DNA from: Pedobacter roseus
GTDB lineage: Bacteria; Bacteroidota; Bacteroidia; Sphingobacteriales; Sphingobacteriaceae
NCBI RefSeq assembly: GCF_014395225.1
Contig: NZ_CP060723.1
Coordinates: forward strand, 5,394,001-5,458,000
Length of the DNA stretch: 64,000 nt
Reading direction: 5' to 3'
Both the position numbers and the translations under genes were made by a program. Shown here piece by piece: positions 60,320 to 64,000 of this stretch (positions are counted from its first letter, which is position 1; each line of letters begins with the position of its first letter). Under the pieces are notes generated by a model. That model saw only the letters and a list, made by a program, of their open reading frames with translations, was not told the DNA's origin and searched no databases.

Positions 60320-61647
60320 TAAAAATTATCATGTATGTAAGTTACTATCCTCACCATTTCTGCCCTTACCTCGGCAGTAGGTTTTACAAAATTATTGTTC
60401 ATGAAAGAATAAATATAGGTTTTTCCTTTTTTGGTTAATACGTACCCACTTTGATTATGAACACCACCGAGTGACCCTGTTTTGCCGTAAACAAAGGGTT
60501 TATCAGTTTTTGGGTAAGCACTTTTTAAAGTACCGCTTTTTCCTCCGGCAGGCAGCATATCAAAAAGCTTCTCCGGATTGTTTACCAGCTTATAAATGGA
60601 ATCGAGTAAGTATACATTATCGCGGGGTGTAAATAAATCTTGGCGCGATAACCCCGAGCCATCTACCCATTTAACTTTATCGGGCAAAAAGGAAAGGTAA
60701 TTTTTGGTAATGTGCTGGATAGCTTTTACGGTACTCAAGGTATCGCCAATCTGGTTGGAACATACAAGCAACAAGTGTTCGGCTATAAAATTATCGCTGG
60801 GTAACATCATGTGTTTTAAAACCGAATCGCGTTTTGCACCCTGCAAAGTTTTGGCATCTGAGGGGATTTTAAGATCGATAAGGCCAACAGGTTTGTGCAG
60901 GGTATCAGATAATACTTCAACGGTAACCTGTGCACTTGTTTTATAAGGATTTTGCTGATTATAACCTGGTTTAACAGCAACGGCAGGATAATGAAAGTTA
61001 TTGGTTAAAAAATCGCGTGTTACCTGGAAATTGCCTGTGGTTTTTGTCGAATCTACTTTAAAGCACGGAGCAAAAACCCTGGGCTCAATGTTGATTTTAT
61101 TAGAACCCGCATAAGTAGAAGTTACCATATTATCCATAATAGGCATCTCGGTAATTTCGGGCTGGTAATAATAATCGTAATCATCCCAGGCCCAGCCATC
61201 GCCAAAAAAAGTACCCGAATAACGGCCCGGGGCAAAAAACAGCTTTTTATTAGAGGCAAGCAGGAAATTATAAGCGGATTTATCTTTCACGGCAAACTGC
61301 AGAAATGAAGGATCGCCTGTTCCCCAAAAAATTAACGAGTCGTTCCTTTCGATATATCTTAATGCCGGCATTAAATCGGGCAGCATTTTTAAACTGGCAA
61401 AAAAGGTGTAAAGTTTCGTGTTAGAGGCTGGTGTAAAATATTTATCGGCATCTTTCTCAAAAATCATCTTTTTATCGGTAGGGTTGTAAAGCGCAAAACC
61501 AACCTGGTACTGCTTGATTAACTGCGAGTTTTTAAATTCTTTAGCTACTTTTTTCGAAATAATTTTATTGGTAGAACAAGCCGTCAGCAAACAAATGGAT
61601 AACGCAAATACCAGAAAAGTGAGATTTTGATTTTTTAACCGGAACAT
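60319..61647 (-). CDS. dacB: D-alanyl-D-alanine carboxypeptidase/endopeptidase (PBP4, S13 family)
   Basis: 442 aa with a lipoprotein signal (LVFALSICLLTACSTNK). Active-site motifs: SxxK in FTPASNTKLYTFF, SxN-like WVDGSGLSRQDLF, and KTG in YGKTGSLGGV. It trims D-Ala from peptidoglycan or cuts cross-links. Exported and lipid-anchored to the outer or inner membrane. Operon with the PLP enzyme downstream; the VanX-like gene nearby may act on the released products. Confidence 0.93.
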   Translation of the reverse strand: MFRLKNQNLTFLVFALSICLLTACSTNKIISKKVAKEFKNSQLIKQYQVGFALYNPTDKKMIFEKDADKYFTPASNTKLYTFFASLKMLPDLMPALRYIERNDSLIFWGTGDPSFLQFAVKDKSAYNFLLASNKKLFFAPGRYSGTFFGDGWAWDDYDYYYQPEITEMPIMDNMVTSTYAGSNKINIEPRVFAPCFKVDSTKTTGNFQVTRDFLTNNFHYPAVAVKPGYNQQNPYKTSAQVTVEVLSDTLHKPVGLIDLKIPSDAKTLQGAKRDSVLKHMMLPSDNFIAEHLLLVCSNQIGDTLSTVKAIQHITKNYLSFLPDKVKWVDGSGLSRQDLFTPRDNVYLLDSIYKLVNNPEKLFDMLPAGGKSGTLKSAYPKTDKPFVYGKTGSLGGVHNQSGYVLTKKGKTYIYSFMNNNFVKPTAEVRAEMVRIVTYIHDNF

Positions 61648-61697
61648 CTTCTAAATTTAGGGACATAATTATCAACTAATTTATTAAATTTAGTTTA

Positions 61698-62945
61698 ATG
61701 TTAACCAAATATAGTCCCGGTGTAATAATCTGTTTACGTAAACTAATCATTTGCCTGGGCCTGGTATTTCTTTTTTTTTCTGCCATGGGGCAGGAATTCC
61801 TGTTTAAAAGGAACCGGCAAAAGCAATCTATTACTTTTAAATGCATTAAAAACCTGATTGTTATTCCTGTTTATGTAGATGGTAAAGGCCCTTTTGATTT
61901 TGTGCTCGATACCGGGGTTGGCCCGATGATTATTACCGACCCATCTATTATCGATTCGTTAAACTTTAACATGCTCCGTAAAATTAAAGTTTCGGGACTG
62001 GGCATAGAAACGGTTGAAGCTTATGTTTCGCAAAGTTTGGATGTAAAAGTAGGGAGCGCTACTATAGAACACATCCCAACGGCCATTTTAAAAGAAGATC
62101 TTTTTAATTTATCGGGCCATTTAGGACTTAAGATTTATGGATTACTGGGCTATAGCTTTTTTAGCAGCTTTATTGTGGATATACGGTACAGCGAAAACAG
62201 GTTGATTATTTACGATCGTGATGCAAAAGTTAAATACCGCGGAAAGAAAATCCCGATTGAAATCGAAAACCAGAAACCTTACATTGTTGGAAGTGTTGAA
62301 CTGCCGGATGGAAAATCGATCAGCGCCAGGTTTTTAATGGATACCGGTGCAAGTCATGCGCTTTCCCTCGAAATGTTGCAGGGCAGTGAATATCCTTTGC
62401 CCGAAAAAAAAATAAAGGCCAATTTGGGGATGAGCCTCAGCGGACAGATTAAAGGTTACATCGGCCGGGTGGGTAAATTTAGTTTAGGAAGTTATGTTTT
62501 TAATGATGTTGTTGTCGGATTCCCGGATTTTAAAACCATTGCAGAAAAAATAGACCTATCCAAAAGGAATGGAAATTTAGGAGCCGATCTGCTGCGGAAA
62601 TTCAATATCCAGTTTAATTACGAAGAAGGCTTTATTTATGTTAAACCGAACGCCTTTAGCAAGGCACCTTTTGAGCACGATATGGTGGGAATGGTCATTT
62701 ATCTTGATCAAAAGGAATATAAAAGGGTAATTATTGGAGAAATTGATGAAAACAGTCCTGCTGAAAAGGCAGGCCTTTGTCCCGATGACGAAATAATTGC
62801 GGTTAATTTTAAAGGTATTGAAACTTATAGCCTGAACGATCTTACCGAATTATTCAAGTCAAAGGCCGATAGAAGTTTGATTTTTGAGATTTATAGGGGT
62901 AAAGAAGTTTTTTTTAAGGTAGTACATCTCGAAAAGAGGATTTAA
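61698..62945 (+). CDS. Retropepsin-like aspartyl protease with C-terminal PDZ domain
   Basis: 415 aa, N-terminal signal/anchor (LIICLGLVFLFFSAMGQ). Two DTG motifs, FDFVLDTGVGPMIITD and ARFLMDTGASHALSLE, form the aspartyl pair within a single chain. The C-terminal ~80 residues are a PDZ domain (VIIGEIDENSPAEKAGLCPD). Periplasmic proteolysis or peptide sensing. Family common in Bacteroidota; substrate unknown. Divergent from dacB. Confidence 0.9.
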   Translation: MLTKYSPGVIICLRKLIICLGLVFLFFSAMGQEFLFKRNRQKQSITFKCIKNLIVIPVYVDGKGPFDFVLDTGVGPMIITDPSIIDSLNFNMLRKIKVSGLGIETVEAYVSQSLDVKVGSATIEHIPTAILKEDLFNLSGHLGLKIYGLLGYSFFSSFIVDIRYSENRLIIYDRDAKVKYRGKKIPIEIENQKPYIVGSVELPDGKSISARFLMDTGASHALSLEMLQGSEYPLPEKKIKANLGMSLSGQIKGYIGRVGKFSLGSYVFNDVVVGFPDFKTIAEKIDLSKRNGNLGADLLRKFNIQFNYEEGFIYVKPNAFSKAPFEHDMVGMVIYLDQKEYKRVIIGEIDENSPAEKAGLCPDDEIIAVNFKGIETYSLNDLTELFKSKADRSLIFEIYRGKEVFFKVVHLEKRI

Positions 62946-63037
62946 ATAGCGTAATTTTCCAGTTACAAAACAATTGCTGTGTAACAAGGCTCTAACTTTA
63001 ACCTCTTATTATCAAGCAAACTAACTTTTATATACAC

Positions 63038-64000
63038 ATGAAGAAAAACTTTAGGGTACTTGCTTTGGCAGGTATCGTAGTACTTGGTGTAGCCGGATCA
63101 GGTTCGGTATATGCTCAGAAGAAATCTAAAACCACAAAAGGCGCAACTCCTGCAACGCCTGCAGCTGCTGCAGCAGCGCCCAAAAAAGAAGGCATTAAAC
63201 CATTTTCGGAAGTAATTACAGCAAAAGCAAAAACTACAAACGGTTTATTCAAAACCCACAAAGTTGATGATAAATGGTACTTTGAAATACCGGATTCGAT
63301 GATTAACCGCGAAATGCTTGTGGTTACCCGTTTGGCAAAAGTACCTGCAGGCGTAAAAGTGGGTAACCAGCAATATGGTGGTGAAGAATTAAACGAACAG
63401 GTTTGGAAATGGGAGCGTAGAGGCAAACAGGTTTACATCCGTGTACCAAGTTATGCAACCAAAGCCGATCCAAACAGCGATATGTACGAATCGGTACAAA
63501 ACTCTAACCTGGCACAGATTTTAGCCAGTTTCGAAATCAAGGCTTATAATAAAGATACCACCGGTGTGGTGATCGATGTTACCGATTTTTATAACGGCGA
63601 TGTAATGGCCATCGGTGCTACCGATCAGATCCGTAAGGCCTATAAAGTAACCATGTATGATGCTACACGTTCTTACATTGACACCGTAAAAACTTTTCCG
63701 ATCAATATTGAGGTAAAAACGGCTAAAACTTACCGTGCAGCAGAATCGCCAACGGATAACAGTAATGCTGCAGTAACTTTCGAGTTTAACACTTCGATGT
63801 TATTATTGCCAAAAATCCCTGTAAAAGCAAGGATAATGGACAGCAGAGTAGGTTTCTTCGGTCAATCGCAGATTGATTATGGGAGCAATGCACAAAAAGC
63901 AGAACGTACCGCATATATCCACCGTTGGAATCTGGTTCCAAAAGATACCAATGCCTACAAACGTGGCGAACTGGTAGAACCGGTAAAACCGATTGTAATT
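63038..64000 (+). CDS. Zinc-dependent metalloprotease (DUF5118/DUF5117 type), truncated by window end
   Basis: The frame is open from ATG 63038 to the last base (321 codons). Signal peptide (VLALAGIVVLGVAGSGSVYA), then an Ala-rich linker, the DUF5118-like start GIKPFSEVITAKAKT, and the DUF5117-like region DKWYFEIPDSMINREMLVVT and EQVWKWERRGKQVYIR. The catalytic HExxH would lie beyond the window. The family is large (~800-900 aa) and secreted in Bacteroidota. A near -7 box TAACTTTA lies upstream. Confidence 0.87.
   Translation, partial: MKKNFRVLALAGIVVLGVAGSGSVYAQKKSKTTKGATPATPAAAAAAPKKEGIKPFSEVITAKAKTTNGLFKTHKVDDKWYFEIPDSMINREMLVVTRLAKVPAGVKVGNQQYGGEELNEQVWKWERRGKQVYIRVPSYATKADPNSDMYESVQNSNLAQILASFEIKAYNKDTTGVVIDVTDFYNGDVMAIGATDQIRKAYKVTMYDATRSYIDTVKTFPINIEVKTAKTYRAAESPTDNSNAAVTFEFNTSMLLLPKIPVKARIMDSRVGFFGQSQIDYGSNAQKAERTAYIHRWNLVPKDTNAYKRGELVEPVKPIVI

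Noticed and set aside
63115..63426. 103-aa minus-strand frame at the right edge
   Set aside because: Antisense to the metalloprotease frame, which has a signal peptide and family-like domains and runs off the window.
1..64000. tRNA, rRNA, insertion sequence, integrase or phage genes
   Set aside because: None recognised on either strand by reading; a covariance-model scan for tRNA was not possible.

Overview
The window looks like a chromosomal segment of a Sphingobacteriaceae member, most likely Pedobacter or a close relative (Bacteroidota). The signs are an AT-rich base composition, a SusC/SusD pair, the type IX secretion regulator PorX, an lpxC-fabZ fusion, MauE/HMA and DUF-type secreted proteins typical of this family, Bacteroidota -7 promoter boxes (TAnnTTTG) and no strong Shine-Dalgarno sequences. 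I saw no tRNA, rRNA, CRISPR array, insertion sequence or prophage.

Layout. 1-14 kb: an accessory scavenging region with a GDPD-GH16 fusion (cut by the window edge), a phosphocholine-type phospholipase C, a propeller histidine kinase with a NarL-type regulator, a VOC protein, an AraC regulator and a SusC/SusD pair. 14-22.5 kb: DUF2911 protein, a GH9-polysaccharide deacetylase fusion (frameshifted) and a TetR-TolC-EmrA-EmrB efflux operon with a clear operator. 22.5-33 kb: PEP carboxylase, a repeat-rich non-coding island, a peroxiredoxin-thioredoxin-DUF6952 operon, an S9 peptidase, an FAD-oxidoreductase-like secreted protein and an aldehyde dehydrogenase. 33-42 kb: DinB/YfiT protein, a DUF6364/PIN toxin-antitoxin pair, DOPA dioxygenase, YceI, a five-gene metal (probably copper) module ending in an AraC regulator with its own CxxC metal-binding-like N-terminus, cyclophilin and a ParE-type toxin-antitoxin pair. 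42-54 kb: exodeoxyribonuclease III, hutI-hutG, 5-FTHF cyclo-ligase with a 52-aa gene behind it, two adjacent EF-P paralogues with different tip loops, a candidate ncRNA, an ABC ATPase, and the lipid A block lpxD-lpxC/fabZ-lpxA. 54-64 kb: porX, tsaE, alanine dehydrogenase, a VanX-like dipeptidase, a SixA-like phosphatase, a PLP transferase, a PBP4-like carboxypeptidase, an aspartyl protease with PDZ domain, and the start of a zinc metalloprotease.

Main unexpected observations. (1) Three minus-strand genes (GH9-CE4, a barrel protein of the metal module, and the normally essential lpxC/fabZ) each carry a single-base frameshift at a short C run; the lpxC case argues for sequence error rather than decay. 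(2) Intergenic DNA is built from a few recurring elements: a 14-nt-period purine-rich array that begins directly at stop codons (four cases) and occurs once in frame inside hutI; 35-nt GGTTAAC-type repeats; and several dispersed palindromes, one with a 27-bp stem. (3) A promoter-to-terminator unit of about 165 nt between the ABC ATPase and efp looks like a small RNA gene. (4) In several genes the -7 box lies only 3-5 nt before the ATG, which suggests leaderless mRNAs.
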